A stretch of 64,000 nt of DNA from Pseudomonas sp. FP2309 (GCF_030687575.1 NZ_CP117439.1:5595501-5659500), one strand, 5' to 3'. Counted from the first letter of the stretch, positions 1 to 9,648 are shown. The notes: generated by a model from the sequence alone, not told the origin. Numbers and translations: made by a program.

Positions 1-2001
1 CAGCGCGGAAATTTCCCGCGCATTATCCGGCAGCAAACTCACGCCCATCGAGGCGCTGACCACCAGTTCGTGCCCCTCCACTGTCACGGGCACCCGCAGC
101 TTGGCCAGCAAGCGCGTGGCCACCCGCGCCAGGCTCGACAGGTTGCCGTAAGCATCGAACAGTACGGCAAACTCATCGCCGGACAGGCGCGCAATGGTGT
201 CCGCCTCCGGCAAGGCGTTGATCAGGCGCCGCGCCATTTTCTGCAGCAACTGGTCCGCCACTTCATGGCCCAGGCTGTCGTTGAGCAGTTTGAAACGGTC
301 GAGATTGATGTGCAGCAACGCCAGGCTACGCCCTCCCAGGCGCACACGCTGATGGGCTTCGCGCAGCCGTTCGCGGAAGAGTGAGCGGTTGGCCAGGCCG
401 GTCAGCTCGTCATAGTGGGTGAGGTAGCGCATGCGCTCCTCGGATTCGCGCCTGGCCGACAAATCGGCGAAGAAGCCCACGATATGGCTGACGTTTCCGC
501 GAACATCACGCACCACGTTCAGCTGCAGCCACTGCGGGTAGAGCTCGCCGTTTTTGCGGGTTTCCACCAGCTCACCTTGCCAGGTGCCATGGCTGAGCAA
601 GGCCTGGCGGATCACCGGGAAGTGGCGCCGGGCATCGCGGCTGCTGGGCAGTTCCACCACGTTGCGGCCGAGCATGTCGTCGATATCAAAGCCGGTGACA
701 CGGCTGAACGCCTGGTTGACGGCAATCAACGCGTAGTCCGGGTCGAGGATCACGATGCCTTCGCTGGCGGCTTCGAAGACGGTCGAGGCCAGCCGCTGCT
801 GTTCTTCAAGGGCCTTGCCCGCACTGATGTCACGGCGGGTACCGAGCATTCGAATCACACGGCCATTCGGCGCACGCTCCACGGCACGGCCACGGTCTTC
901 GATCCATACCCAGTGCCCATCGCCATGGCGCACGCGGTATTCCACCTGATAATCCTCAGTGCGCCCCTTCAGATGCTCCACCAGCGCGCGCTTGAGCAGC
1001 GGCAGGTCGTCGGGGTGCAGGCGCGGCTTGAGGTGGCCAAGCATCGCCGTGACGTACTCCGGCTCCAGGCCGAAAAGTTCTTTGAGTTGGGTGTGGTGGA
1101 CTTCGTCGGTTTGCAGGTTCCAATCCCACAGCCCGAGTTCGCTGGCTTGCAGGGCCATGGCCAGGCGCGCTTCGCTCTTATTCAAGGCCAGGCTGGTGGC
1201 GTCCAGCTCCTGGCTGCGTTGAGCCATGCGGTCTTGCAGGCCGATCTGCGCTTCACGCAGCTCCTCCTCGACCTGACGCCGCTGCTCCACTTCGCGCGTA
1301 AGGTCCTGGTTTAACTGTTCGCTGCGCTGCTGTGCCTGTTGTAGATGCTCGATCAACGCCTGGTTCTGGAAACGACGCAAGAGTTCGCGCTGGATCAAGC
1401 GGTTAACCTGCCAGGCCACCAGGTTCAGCGACAGCAGCAGGATCAGGCCAAGCACGCCCCAGCCTTGTTGCTGCGGGCTGCCCGCCCACAGCAGGTAGAC
1501 AATGGACGGCACCAGGCACGGTACGGCAAAGGATAGAAACGCCGGCAGGCTGACGGCGTAGGCCACACTGGCTGATAACGTCGCCGCGCCGATCAGACCA
1601 AACACCCAGGCTTGCTGCATGAAGCTATTGACCGGGGCCAGGGCGATGGCCGCGGTCGCCAGGGTCAAACCGCTGACCGCCGACCCCAACATGAACATGC
1701 GTCGCCACACCGGCTGGGCCTGGCGGCTGGGCATGGCTGAATCAAAGGCCGCCACTTGGATCACGCGCAGGGCCACCAGCGCCAGCAGCCACACCAACCA
1801 GATGCTGTCCAACAGATATTGCTTGGGGTTCCACAGCAGCCAGGCGCAGACCAGACCGTTCACCAACATCAATAGGGTCGGCAGCAGCGAGCCTTGATAC
1901 AGCAGGCGCGTACGCTCGACCGCCATCTCAGTGGCGTAGTGTTTACGGATAACCTGCGCGGGCGCCATCGAGGGGCCAAGCAGGTCGGTACTGAGGGTCA
2001 T
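1..2001 (-). CDS. Membrane PAS-PAS-GGDEF signalling protein (3' end outside window)
   Basis: Probable c-di-GMP turnover protein. It reads leftward from the ATG at 2001 and runs off the left edge still open, giving about 667 residues. The first ~200 residues hold several hydrophobic segments, followed by a coiled-coil-like stretch rich in Gln and Glu. Next come a PAS domain (around ASELGLWDWNL), a second PAS (ASEGIVILDPDY) and a GGDEF domain starting at the usual LTHYDELTGLANR. The signature is SGDEF (169-183) rather than GGDEF, which often means weak or no cyclase activity. Comparable Pseudomonas proteins beside uvrD continue into an EAL phosphodiesterase domain, but that part is outside the window, so the EAL is inferred. 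It is divergent from uvrD. Confidence 0.85.
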   Translation of the reverse strand, partial: MTLSTDLLGPSMAPAQVIRKHYATEMAVERTRLLYQGSLLPTLLMLVNGLVCAWLLWNPKQYLLDSIWLVWLLALVALRVIQVAAFDSAMPSRQAQPVWRRMFMLGSAVSGLTLATAAIALAPVNSFMQQAWVFGLIGAATLSASVAYAVSLPAFLSFAVPCLVPSIVYLLWAGSPQQQGWGVLGLILLLSLNLVAWQVNRLIQRELLRRFQNQALIEHLQQAQQRSEQLNQDLTREVEQRRQVEEELREAQIGLQDRMAQRSQELDATSLALNKSEARLAMALQASELGLWDWNLQTDEVHHTQLKELFGLEPEYVTAMLGHLKPRLHPDDLPLLKRALVEHLKGRTEDYQVEYRVRHGDGHWVWIEDRGRAVERAPNGRVIRMLGTRRDISAGKALEEQQRLASTVFEAASEGIVILDPDYALIAVNQAFSRVTGFDIDDMLGRNVVELPSSRDARRHFPVIRQALLSHGTWQGELVETRKNGELYPQWLQLNVVRDVRGNVSHIVGFFADLSARRESEERMRYLTHYDELTGLANRSLFRERLREAHQRVRLGGRSLALLHINLDRFKLLNDSLGHEVADQLLQKMARRLINALPEADTIARLSGDEFAVLFDAYGNLSSLARVATRLLAKLRVPVTVEGHELVVSASMGVSLLPDNAREISAL

Positions 2002-2278
2002 AGGCAGTGTTCTTATAATGGTGAGCCCGAAACGTCGACGGAGCATACACAAGCAAGCGCTCGGGCCAAACTGCTCCACGTCATAAAACTGCGCGGTCAC
2101 CCGGCGCAAAGCGCGAGGCCAGACGGCTTGAGCGAGAGCCTGCGCGGCCTGCGACCATTGACCGACCGGTCATCAGCCTGACGCAATGTCAACGCGGGTC
2201 AGAGCGTCCCGGACCTTTTGCATCGACCACCCGGCATTGGGATTTGCCCGACACCCCCCAGCACCCTAGAATGCGCCG
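2002..2278. promoter_or_regulatory. Divergent intergenic region between the GGDEF gene and uvrD
   Basis: 277 bp without a gene, so it must carry the promoters for both divergent genes. It contains a near-perfect palindrome TGACCGACCGGTCA at about 2160-2173. I found no clear LexA box (CTG-N10-CAG) although uvrD is SOS-controlled in some bacteria. No convincing sigma-70 pair could be assigned by eye. Confidence 0.35.
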
Positions 2279-4462
2279 ATGCGCGATGATCTCTCTCTTT
2301 TGCTGAACTCCCTCAACGATGCCCAACGCCAGGCCGTAGCGGCCCCCGTTGGCCGTCAGTTGGTCCTGGCCGGTGCTGGCTCCGGTAAAACCCGAGTGCT
2401 GGTGCACCGTATCGCCTGGTTGATCCAGGTCGAAAACGCCTCCCCGCACTCCATCCTGTCGGTGACCTTCACCAACAAGGCCGCTGCCGAGATGCGCCAC
2501 CGCATCGAACAGTTGATGGGCATCAGCCCGGCCGGCATGTGGGTGGGCACCTTCCACGGCCTGGCGCACCGCCTTTTGCGGGCCCATTGGCAGGAAGCGG
2601 GCCTGGCCCAGACCTTCCAGATCCTCGACAGCGATGACCAGCAACGCCTGGTCAAACGCGTGATCCGCGAACTGGGCCTCGATGAACAACGCTGGCCGGC
2701 GCGTCAGGCCCAGTGGTTTATCAACGGTCAGAAAGACGAAGGCCTGCGCCCGCAACATATCCAGGCCAGCGGCGATTTGTTCCTGGCTACCATGCGCAGT
2801 ATTTATGAAGCCTACGAGGCCGCCTGCGCGCGCGCCGGTGTGATCGACTTCTCCGAGCTGCTGCTGCGCGCCCTCGACCTGTGGCGTGATAACCCAGGCT
2901 TGCTGGCTCACTACCAGAAACGCTTCCGCCACATCCTGGTGGACGAGTTCCAGGACACCAACGCCGTGCAGTACGCCTGGTTGCGCCTGCTGGCCAAGGG
3001 CGGCGACAGCCTGATGGTGGTGGGCGACGACGACCAGTCGATCTACGGCTGGCGTGGCGCGAAAATCGAGAATATCTACCAGTACTCCGAAGACTTCCCG
3101 GACGCGATCACCATCCGCCTGGAGCAGAACTACCGCTCCACCGCCGGCATCCTCAAGGCCGCCAACGCCTTGATCGCCAATAACACCGGGCGCCTGGGCA
3201 AAGAGTTGTGGACCGACGGCGGCGAAGGCGAAGCCATCAACCTGTACGCCGCGTTCAACGAGCACGATGAAGCGCGTTACGTGGTGGAAACCATCGAAAG
3301 CGCGCTGAAGACCGGCCTGGCGCGCAGCGACATCGCGATTTTGTACCGTTCCAACGCCCAGTCGCGGGTACTGGAAGAAGCCTTGCTGCGCGAGCGCATC
3401 CCTTACCGCATCTACGGCGGCCAGCGCTTCTTCGAGCGTGCGGAAATCAAGAACGCTATGGCTTACCTGCGGTTGCTGGAAGGCCGGGGCAACGATGCGG
3501 CGCTGGAACGGGTGATCAATATCCCCGCCCGTGGCATCGGTGAGAAAACCGTTGAGGCGATTCGCGACCATGCGCGCCATGCCGATGTGTCGATGTGGGA
3601 AGCCATGCGCCTGCTCATCGCCAATAAAGGCCTGACCGGTCGTGCGGCGGGCGCTCTGGGTGTGTTTGTCGAGCTGATCGAGAACCTCGCCGCCAAATGC
3701 GCGGAAATGCCCCTGCACTTGATGACCCAGACCGTGATCGAGCAGTCCGGGCTGATCGCCTATCACGAAGCGGAAAAAGGCGAGAAAGGCCAGGCCCGGG
3801 TAGAAAACCTTGAAGAACTGGTCAGCGCTGCCCGGGCGTTCGAAAACACCGAGGAAGATGAAGAACTGACGCCGCTTGCCGCCTTCCTGGGTCATGCCTC
3901 GCTGGAAGCCGGCGATACCCAGGCTGATGAGCATGAAGACAGCATCCAACTGATGACACTGCACAGCGCCAAGGGCCTGGAATTTCCGTATGTGTTCCTG
4001 GTGGGCATGGAGGAAGGCCTGTTCCCCCACAAGATGAGCCTGGAAGAGCCTGGCCGTCTTGAGGAAGAACGCCGCCTGGCCTACGTAGGCATTACCCGCG
4101 CCATGCAGAACCTGGTGATGACCTACGCCGAAACCCGACGCCTGTATGGCAGCGAGACCTACAACAAGGTGTCGCGCTTCGTACGCGAAGTGCCGAAGGG
4201 CCTGATCCAGGAAGTACGCCTGTCCAACAGCGTCAGCCGGCCTTTCGGTGGCGGCCAGCAGCAGAACTCCAGCAGCATGTTCGCCGGCTCCGAGATTCCG
4301 GAAACCCCGTTCAGCCTTGGCCAACAGGTCAAGCATGCAATCTTCGGCGAAGGGGTGATCCTCAACTTCGAAGGCGCCGGTGCCCAGGCGCGCGTGCAGG
4401 TGAACTTCGCCGAAGGCAGCAAGTGGCTGATGATGGGTTACGCGAAACTCGAAGCCGTCTGA
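2279..4462 (+). CDS. uvrD: DNA helicase II UvrD
   Basis: 3'-5' superfamily 1 helicase for nucleotide excision repair and methyl-directed mismatch repair. The 727 residues match the family's usual ~720. Motifs appear in order: Q motif LNDAQRQAV (about 12-20), Walker A AGAGSGKT (31-38), motif Ia TFTNKAA, Walker B/DEFQDT, VVGDDDQSIYGWRGA, LEQNYRST, the LHSAKGLEF motif and YVGITRA. The C-terminal ~60 residues carry the short Tudor-like end seen in UvrD/PcrA (GQQVKHAIFGEGVIL). The chosen start gives MRDDLSLLLNSLNDAQ, the normal N-terminus; no strong ribosome-binding site precedes it. A 715-codon open frame on the opposite strand is only its shadow. Confidence 0.98.
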   Translation: MRDDLSLLLNSLNDAQRQAVAAPVGRQLVLAGAGSGKTRVLVHRIAWLIQVENASPHSILSVTFTNKAAAEMRHRIEQLMGISPAGMWVGTFHGLAHRLLRAHWQEAGLAQTFQILDSDDQQRLVKRVIRELGLDEQRWPARQAQWFINGQKDEGLRPQHIQASGDLFLATMRSIYEAYEAACARAGVIDFSELLLRALDLWRDNPGLLAHYQKRFRHILVDEFQDTNAVQYAWLRLLAKGGDSLMVVGDDDQSIYGWRGAKIENIYQYSEDFPDAITIRLEQNYRSTAGILKAANALIANNTGRLGKELWTDGGEGEAINLYAAFNEHDEARYVVETIESALKTGLARSDIAILYRSNAQSRVLEEALLRERIPYRIYGGQRFFERAEIKNAMAYLRLLEGRGNDAALERVINIPARGIGEKTVEAIRDHARHADVSMWEAMRLLIANKGLTGRAAGALGVFVELIENLAAKCAEMPLHLMTQTVIEQSGLIAYHEAEKGEKGQARVENLEELVSAARAFENTEEDEELTPLAAFLGHASLEAGDTQADEHEDSIQLMTLHSAKGLEFPYVFLVGMEEGLFPHKMSLEEPGRLEEERRLAYVGITRAMQNLVMTYAETRRLYGSETYNKVSRFVREVPKGLIQEVRLSNSVSRPFGGGQQQNSSSMFAGSEIPETPFSLGQQVKHAIFGEGVILNFEGAGAQARVQVNFAEGSKWLMMGYAKLEAV

Positions 4463-4484
4463 AACATTTGCCTACATGAAGGTT

Positions 4485-4521
4485 ATTGGCCCGCCCTTGT
4501 ATTTAAGAAGCGCGGGCCAAT
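4485..4521 (+). terminator. Hairpin downstream of uvrD
   Basis: A perfect 10-bp inverted repeat (ATTGGCCCGC at 4485-4494, GCGGGCCAAT at 4512-4521) with a 17-nt loop lies 22 bp after the uvrD stop. There is no clear T-tract after it, so it may be a mRNA-stabilising or weak terminating hairpin rather than a classical terminator. Confidence 0.45.
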
Positions 4522-4651
4522 ATCTGTAATTAGTCCTACAGACCCTTCGGAATCGGTCTTACGCAAAAGCCCGAAACATTATGCCGCTAGCCACTGCCAC
4601 TACACCTGTGCAACATGGCGCGCGTGCAATCCACAAATGGGAATTCCCTTT

Positions 4652-5521
4652 ATGAAACGTTTTCTTAGCATCGCCATGGCGTTGTGCATCGGCCTGACGA
4701 TGAGCCTCGACGCCAACGCCAAACGCTTCGGTGGCGGCAAAAGCTCGGGCGCGGCACCGACCCACCAGACCAGCCAAATGGCTCCAGCCGCCGGTGCGGG
4801 TGGTGCTGCGGCTACCGCAGGCGCAGCCGGTGCTGCTGGCGCCGCTGCCAAGGCTGGCGGTGCTTCGCGCTGGTTGGGCCCTCTGGCCGGTATCGCGGCC
4901 GGTGGCCTGCTCGCCTCCATGTTCATGGGCGGTGGCTTCGAGGGTATGCAGATCTTCGACATCCTGATCATGGGCGTCATTGCCTTCCTGGTCTTCCGCT
5001 TTATCGCCGCCCGTCGCCGCAAGCAGCAGGAGCAAATGGCTCCAGCCGGTGCGCCGATGCAGCGTGAAGTGTTCGAGCAAAAACCTGCCATGGGTTCGAT
5101 CTTCGGTGGTTCGGCGGCACCTGCCGCTGCCCGTCCGGTGATCAACGCACCGGCCTGGTTCAACGAAGAGCGTTTCGTCGAAGCGGCGCGCAGCCACTTC
5201 CAGTCCCTGCAGCAACACTGGGACGCCAACGAAATGGATAAGATCTCCGAGTTCGTGACCCCACAACTGCTGGAGTTCCTCAAGCGTGAACGCGCCGACC
5301 TGGGCGACGGCTTCCAGTCGACCTTCATCGACGACCTGCGCGTCCAACTGGAAGGTGTGGATGATCGCGCTGACAAGACCATCGCCACCCTGACCTTCAG
5401 CGGCGTGTCGAAGACTTCGCGTTTCGACCAGGGCGAAGTGTTCAGCGAAAGCTGGAATATGGAACGTGCCCAAGGCGACAACCAGCCATGGCTGGTTGCC
5501 GGTATCCGCCAGAACGGCTGA
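4652..5521 (+). CDS. Tim44-like domain membrane protein
   Basis: Predicted inner-membrane protein with a C-terminal Tim44-like domain. From ATG 4652 the product has 289 residues and begins with a signal-like MKRFLSIAMALCIGLTMSL. An in-frame ATG at 4637 would add five residues but disturb that leader. A low-complexity Ala/Gly segment follows, then two hydrophobic segments (GPLAGIAAGGLLASMFMGGG and IFDILIMGVIAFLVFRFI). The last ~120 residues form the Tim44-like fold (FVEAARSHFQSLQQHWDANE onward). The domain is known from mitochondrial import and from bacterial proteins of unclear role; no function is established here. It is monocistronic, closed by the terminator at 5551. Confidence 0.85.
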   Translation: MKRFLSIAMALCIGLTMSLDANAKRFGGGKSSGAAPTHQTSQMAPAAGAGGAAATAGAAGAAGAAAKAGGASRWLGPLAGIAAGGLLASMFMGGGFEGMQIFDILIMGVIAFLVFRFIAARRRKQQEQMAPAGAPMQREVFEQKPAMGSIFGGSAAPAAARPVINAPAWFNEERFVEAARSHFQSLQQHWDANEMDKISEFVTPQLLEFLKRERADLGDGFQSTFIDDLRVQLEGVDDRADKTIATLTFSGVSKTSRFDQGEVFSESWNMERAQGDNQPWLVAGIRQNG

Positions 5522-5550
5522 TCCCTGCACGCTTGAGCAAGTCGTAACAA

Positions 5551-5577
5551 AAAACCCCGGACCTGTCCGGGGTTTTC
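5551..5577 (+). terminator. Rho-independent terminator after the Tim44-like gene
   Basis: Perfect 11-bp stem (AAAACCCCGGA at 5551-5561, TCCGGGGTTTT at 5566-5576) with a four-base loop CCTG and T-rich 3' side. It lies 30 bp after the stop codon. Confidence 0.92.
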
Positions 5578-5656
5578 TATTTCACGGTTGCACTTATAGC
5601 GAGCTACTGTATAAAACGCCCCTATAAACCGCGCCATCAGCAAGAGGATCCCGGCC

Positions 5657-6064
5657 GTGGAAGAAATCATCGAACAATTGCGTGAAGCCAACGAACCGGT
5701 CCCGGTTCCTCTGGAACTGCCTGACGAAGACCAAATCGTAGAGATCGAAGAACAGCTGTTCATCGACATCCCGTTTGTGTTCCGCGAATTCCTGCTGACC
5801 GTCAGCGACGTGGTGTACGGCAGCCTCGAACCGGTGACCGTCACCGACCCGCAATCCCACACCTACCTGCCCGACGTGGCCGCCAATGCCTGGGATGCCG
5901 GTGTAGATCGCAGCATGATCCCGATCTGCCAGGACGGCGACGACTACTACTGCGTCGAAGAAGACGGCACTGTGGTGCTGTGGTCCGGCGAAGAAGAACT
6001 CGTCCAGGAAGAAACCTGGGAATCGGTGTGGCACTGGGCGCGGGACGTGTGGTTGGAAAGCTGA
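5657..6064 (+). CDS. SMI1/KNR4 family protein
   Basis: Acidic 135-residue protein with a SMI1/KNR4-type fold: PDEDQIVEIEEQLFIDIPFVFREFLL near the N-terminus and a conserved tryptophan-rich end (ETWESVWHWARDVWL). It starts at GTG 5657 with AAGAGG about nine bases upstream. SMI1/KNR4 proteins include immunity proteins of contact-dependent toxins, but no toxin gene is nearby and stand-alone housekeeping members are common, so an immunity role is not supported. It is convergent with the antiporter gene that follows. Confidence 0.8.
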   Translation: MEEIIEQLREANEPVPVPLELPDEDQIVEIEEQLFIDIPFVFREFLLTVSDVVYGSLEPVTVTDPQSHTYLPDVAANAWDAGVDRSMIPICQDGDDYYCVEEDGTVVLWSGEEELVQEETWESVWHWARDVWLES

Positions 6065-6082
6065 GTCCTGCACCCAGTCCCC

Positions 6083-7846
6083 CTAGTGCTCCGGCGTATC
6101 CTTGTGGTTAGCCAGGGTCTCCAGCAAGGCGACCTGCATCCGCGTATGCACGCGGATGAACCAGCGCCAGAGCACCGCCGCTACCGCCGCCGCGACCACG
6201 GCGATCAGCACCAGCAACTTGTTGGTCGGCAAGATACTGGCCGACAAGGCTGCCAATAGCAGGAAGATCACCAGCAACGACAAAATGGGGATCAGCTCCG
6301 CAATCACCCGTCGCACCCGCTGCGTATGCCGCCCAGCCATCTCCGGCTTCACGCTCATCTCAGCCAGCAACATCGACAGCGCCTTGAGCTTGCGGTAGGC
6401 CGCGATCAAGAACGGCAGCGACAGCAACAACGCCCCACCCCAGATCAACGCCTTCTGCCAGCTGGGGTCGCTGATCCAACCTTCCAGATACCCACCGATG
6501 CGCGCCGCAAAAAAGCTGCCGGCGAAGAAGATCGCGATCACCAGCGCCAGATTGACCCCCACTTGCAGGATGATCTTGCGGATCATTGACGCCAGCATCG
6601 CGCCCTCGCCCTGGGGCTGAATGCTGCGCAGCCACTCACCATACATACCGAATACCCGGCTCATGCGCTGGGGCATCACGGCGGCAAGCTTCAATGACAA
6701 TGGGTCGGCACCGCGAATCAAGTAAGGCGTGAGCAGCGTGGTAATCGCCGACACCGCGACCGCCACCGGATAAAGAAAGTCGCTGGTCACCTGCAAGGTC
6801 ATGCCCAACGCGGCGATGATGAAAGAAAATTCGCCAATCTGTGACAGCCCCATGCCCACCCGCAGTGAGGTACGGCCGTCATTACCTGCGATAAACGCCC
6901 CCAATCCGCAGGACAACATTTTGCCCAGAACCACCGCCACGGTGATCACCGCAATCGGCCAGGCGTACTGCAGCAGAATCTGCGGGTCGATCATCAAACC
7001 GATCGCCACAAAGAAGATCGCACTGAACATATCGCGAACCGGCTCGATCAAACGCTCGATCTTAATCAACTGACGGGACTCGGCCATGATCGCGCCGATC
7101 AGGAACGCCCCCAGCACCATGCTGTATTCCAGCTTGACCACCAACAGGCAGAAACCGAAGCACAGGCCCAGTACCGTGATCAGCAGCATCTCGTTGCTGT
7201 CGAACTTGGCCACGTAGGCCAACAGCCGCGGTACCAGCAGAATACCGATGACCAATGCCACGATCATAAACAGCGAGAGTTTGCCGACGGTGGAAAACAC
7301 CTCGCCGGAGCTCACCGTCCCGCTCACGGCGATGCTCGACAGCAAGGCAATGAGGCCGATCCCCAGGATGTCTTCGACAATCAACACGCCGAAAATCAGC
7401 TGGGCGAAGCGCTGGTCTTTCATCTTCAGGTCGTTGAGCGCCTTGACGATGATGGTGGTCGAGGAGATCGCCAGGATGGCGCCGAGGAACAGCGAGTCCA
7501 TGGTGTTCCAGTCGAACCAGCGGCCGATTTCGTAGCCGATCCAGATCATCAGGATGATTTCCAGGAAGGCCGCGATAAACGCCGTGGCGCCCACCTTGAA
7601 CAGCTTGCGCAGACTGAACTCCAGGCCCAGACAGAACATCAGGAAGATCACCCCCAACTCGGCCAGGGTCTTGATGGTGTCTTCGTCGTGGATCAGGCCG
7701 AACGGCGGCGTGTGGGGCCCAATGATAAAACCGGCGACGATGTAACCCAGCACCACCGGCTGCTTGAGGCGGTGAAACAGCACGGTGACCACCCCTGCCA
7801 CCAACATGATCACGGCCAAGTCCTGGATAAAGCTGATGGCGTGCAT
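6083..7846 (-). CDS. KefB-type monovalent cation:proton antiporter
   Basis: CPA2-family antiporter or efflux protein of the inner membrane. From ATG 7846 it has 587 residues; an upstream in-frame start at 7897 is possible, but AGGAG nine bases before 7846 decides for the shorter form. The N-terminal ~380 residues form the Na/H-exchanger domain: QPVVLGYIVAGFIIGP, then LAELGVIFLMFCLGLEFS, and ILAISSTTIIVKALND in the ion-binding helix region. Classical KefB/KefC carry a C-terminal TrkA-N nucleotide-binding domain. Here the C-terminus is instead another set of hydrophobic helices (VGVNLALVIAIFFAGSFFA, LIPILSLLVIFLLLAALSA), so gating must differ. Probable PA5518-type protein; substrate K+ or Na+ is inferred. 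Confidence 0.88.
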   Translation of the reverse strand: MHAISFIQDLAVIMLVAGVVTVLFHRLKQPVVLGYIVAGFIIGPHTPPFGLIHDEDTIKTLAELGVIFLMFCLGLEFSLRKLFKVGATAFIAAFLEIILMIWIGYEIGRWFDWNTMDSLFLGAILAISSTTIIVKALNDLKMKDQRFAQLIFGVLIVEDILGIGLIALLSSIAVSGTVSSGEVFSTVGKLSLFMIVALVIGILLVPRLLAYVAKFDSNEMLLITVLGLCFGFCLLVVKLEYSMVLGAFLIGAIMAESRQLIKIERLIEPVRDMFSAIFFVAIGLMIDPQILLQYAWPIAVITVAVVLGKMLSCGLGAFIAGNDGRTSLRVGMGLSQIGEFSFIIAALGMTLQVTSDFLYPVAVAVSAITTLLTPYLIRGADPLSLKLAAVMPQRMSRVFGMYGEWLRSIQPQGEGAMLASMIRKIILQVGVNLALVIAIFFAGSFFAARIGGYLEGWISDPSWQKALIWGGALLLSLPFLIAAYRKLKALSMLLAEMSVKPEMAGRHTQRVRRVIAELIPILSLLVIFLLLAALSASILPTNKLLVLIAVVAAAVAAVLWRWFIRVHTRMQVALLETLANHKDTPEH

Positions 7847-8136
7847 GGCGAGGGGCTCCTTGAGGGTGCTGGCGCTTTTCCACTTCCGCTCGCGCATATG
7901 AAAAGTCGCAAAATACGGAAGGAAAAGTCTGCCTTAATCGTAAGAAATGCCCTGGGATGGGCTTTTGAAGGTTAACACCGCGACTTCCACCGAAAAGCCG
8001 GTGCAATATATGGAAACAGATCGGCCGGCGCGTGACGGCAAGCCGCCCGCCGGCGTCCCGTAAAGGGTCGCGCTGCAACGACTCCAGCACCCGCAGAGGT
8101 GCCCCCCAACCAATGCCTACAACCCGTGAGTGTGCT

Positions 8137-8622
8137 ATGGAACCCGGAAACGCCCAGCTGTCGATGACGGTATTGATGACCCCTGATATGGCCAACTTCT
8201 CTGGCAATGTCCACGGCGGCACCCTGCTCAAGTACCTCGACGAAGTGGCCTACGCCTGCGCGAGCCGTTATGCCGGTCGCTATGTGGTGACGTTGTCGGT
8301 GGACCAAGTGATTTTTCGCGAGCCGATCCATGTCGGCGAGTTGGTGACGTTCCTGGCGTCGGTCAACTACACCGGCAATACCTCGATGGAAGTGGGGATC
8401 AAGGTAGTGACCGAGAACATCCGCGAGCGCTCGGTGCGTCATACCAACAGCTGCTTTTTCACCATGGTGGCCGTGGACGACCAGCGCAAACCGGCCGCCG
8501 TGCCACCGCTGCAACCCCGTAACAGCGAAGACAAGCGCCGGTTCGTACAGGCCCAGCAACGCCGGCAGATCCGCCAGGAGCTGGAGAAGCGCTATCAGGA
8601 GATCAAGGCGGACGCGCTTTAA
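8137..8622 (+). CDS. Acyl-CoA thioesterase (hotdog fold, YciA/BACH type)
   Basis: Predicted cytoplasmic hydrolase of acyl-CoA esters, 161 residues from ATG 8137. The in-frame upstream extension to 8032 looks non-coding. The hotdog signature is clear: MANFSGNVHGGTLLKYLDEVAYACASRYAG, where the Asn/His/Gly-Gly and Asp residues form the active-site loop, then VTLSVDQVIFREPIHVGELV. The C-terminus is a charged helix (RRQIRQELEKRYQEIK). It is divergent from the antiporter and convergent with pdxY. Chain-length preference cannot be read from sequence. Confidence 0.9.
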   Translation: MEPGNAQLSMTVLMTPDMANFSGNVHGGTLLKYLDEVAYACASRYAGRYVVTLSVDQVIFREPIHVGELVTFLASVNYTGNTSMEVGIKVVTENIRERSVRHTNSCFFTMVAVDDQRKPAAVPPLQPRNSEDKRRFVQAQQRRQIRQELEKRYQEIKADAL

Positions 8623-8658
8623 TTTCCACGCTGCAGACCCACATTGGGTCCTGCGTAC

Positions 8659-9531
8659 TTAGAGGCCGATCGGCGTCGCTTCGAACCGCACACGCGGATG
8701 GGCAATCCGATCCTGCGCCCGCACCAGTTCCAGTTCATAACTGGCACAAGCCTGGGTTTCCAGCAGTACTTCATGCACGGCGGCGGCGGTGAACTCAAAT
8801 GCCGCCAGCAGGCTGTCGCCCAACAACACCCGCGCCAGAAACAGCCCGGAGGTCAGGTCGCCCACGCCCACCGGCTGGCGCGGGAACGCCAGCAGCGGCC
8901 GACGCAGGTGCCAGCTGCCGTTGGCGGTGACCAGCAGCATCTCGAAGCCATCCGGCAGCTTGCCGGGGTAATCCAAATGTTTGACCAGCACGGCCTTCGG
9001 CCCGCGGGCCAGCAAGGCCTTGGCCATGGCCAGGCAATCGAACAGTGACTGCGGCTTGCGCCCGGCAAAGCTGTCCAGTTCCAGCTGGTTGGGGCACAGG
9101 AAGTCGGCCATGGCGGCGGCTTCGTCGAGCAGGAAATCGCTGACTTCCTGCGGCACGATGCAGCCCTTTTCCGGATGCCCCATCACCGGGTCGCACAGGT
9201 AAAGGACCTTGGGGTTGATGGCCTTGATCCGCGCCACACCGGTAAGTATCGCCCGTCCCTGGTCCGCACTGCCCAGGTAGCCGGACAGCACCGCGTCACA
9301 ATTGCCCAGCTCTCCGATGGCGGCAATGCCTTCCACCAACGCAGGAATCTGCTGCGGCGCCAGCACCTCGCCCGCCCACTGACCATACTGGGTGTGGTTG
9401 GAGAACTGCACCGTGTTCAGTGGCCAAACGTTCACCCCCACCCGCTGCATGGGGAACACGGCGGCACTGTTTCCGGCGTGGCCGAAGACCACATGAGACT
9501 GGATCGCAAGCAGATGAGGGGTGCGTTTCAT
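8659..9531 (-). CDS. pdxY: Pyridoxal kinase PdxY
   Basis: ATP-dependent kinase that phosphorylates pyridoxal in the vitamin B6 salvage pathway. At 290 residues it matches PdxY. The start [21 protein letters not shown] gives the typical N-terminal substrate site, [12 protein letters not shown] is the central conserved block and [17 protein letters not shown] is the ribokinase-family anion hole with the catalytic Asp. Monocistronic and convergent with the thioesterase gene; a small imperfect hairpin (about 8630-8652) lies between them. Confidence 0.95.
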   Translation of the reverse strand: MKRTPHLLAIQSHVVFGHAGNSAAVFPMQRVGVNVWPLNTVQFSNHTQYGQWAGEVLAPQQIPALVEGIAAIGELGNCDAVLSGYLGSADQGRAILTGVARIKAINPKVLYLCDPVMGHPEKGCIVPQEVSDFLLDEAAAMADFLCPNQLELDSFAGRKPQSLFDCLAMAKALLARGPKAVLVKHLDYPGKLPDGFEMLLVTANGSWHLRRPLLAFPRQPVGVGDLTSGLFLARVLLGDSLLAAFEFTAAAVHEVLLETQACASYELELVRAQDRIAHPRVRFEATPIGL

Positions 9532-9648
9532 GCAGGGGATTTCCGTAAAGCCATTGAAATTCTGGCCGCGCAGTATGCGACTAAACGCAGCCTGTACGAC
9601 AGGCCGGCGACACAGTTAAGCTGCGCTCACTTTGTTGGAGTTTTTCAC

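Noticed and set aside
2189..4336. Open frame of 715 codons on the minus strand opposite uvrD
   Set aside because: Exact antisense of a fully conserved helicase; composition (many His, Gln, Ala) is typical of shadow frames in GC-rich DNA.
5657..6064. SMI1/KNR4 protein as toxin immunity gene
   Set aside because: No polymorphic toxin, Rhs or CdiA gene lies nearby and both neighbours are ordinary housekeeping genes.
7930..7970. GCCC-GGGC-TTTT hairpin as a terminator before the thioesterase
   Set aside because: Stem of four base pairs only, in a divergent promoter region where a terminator would not be expected.
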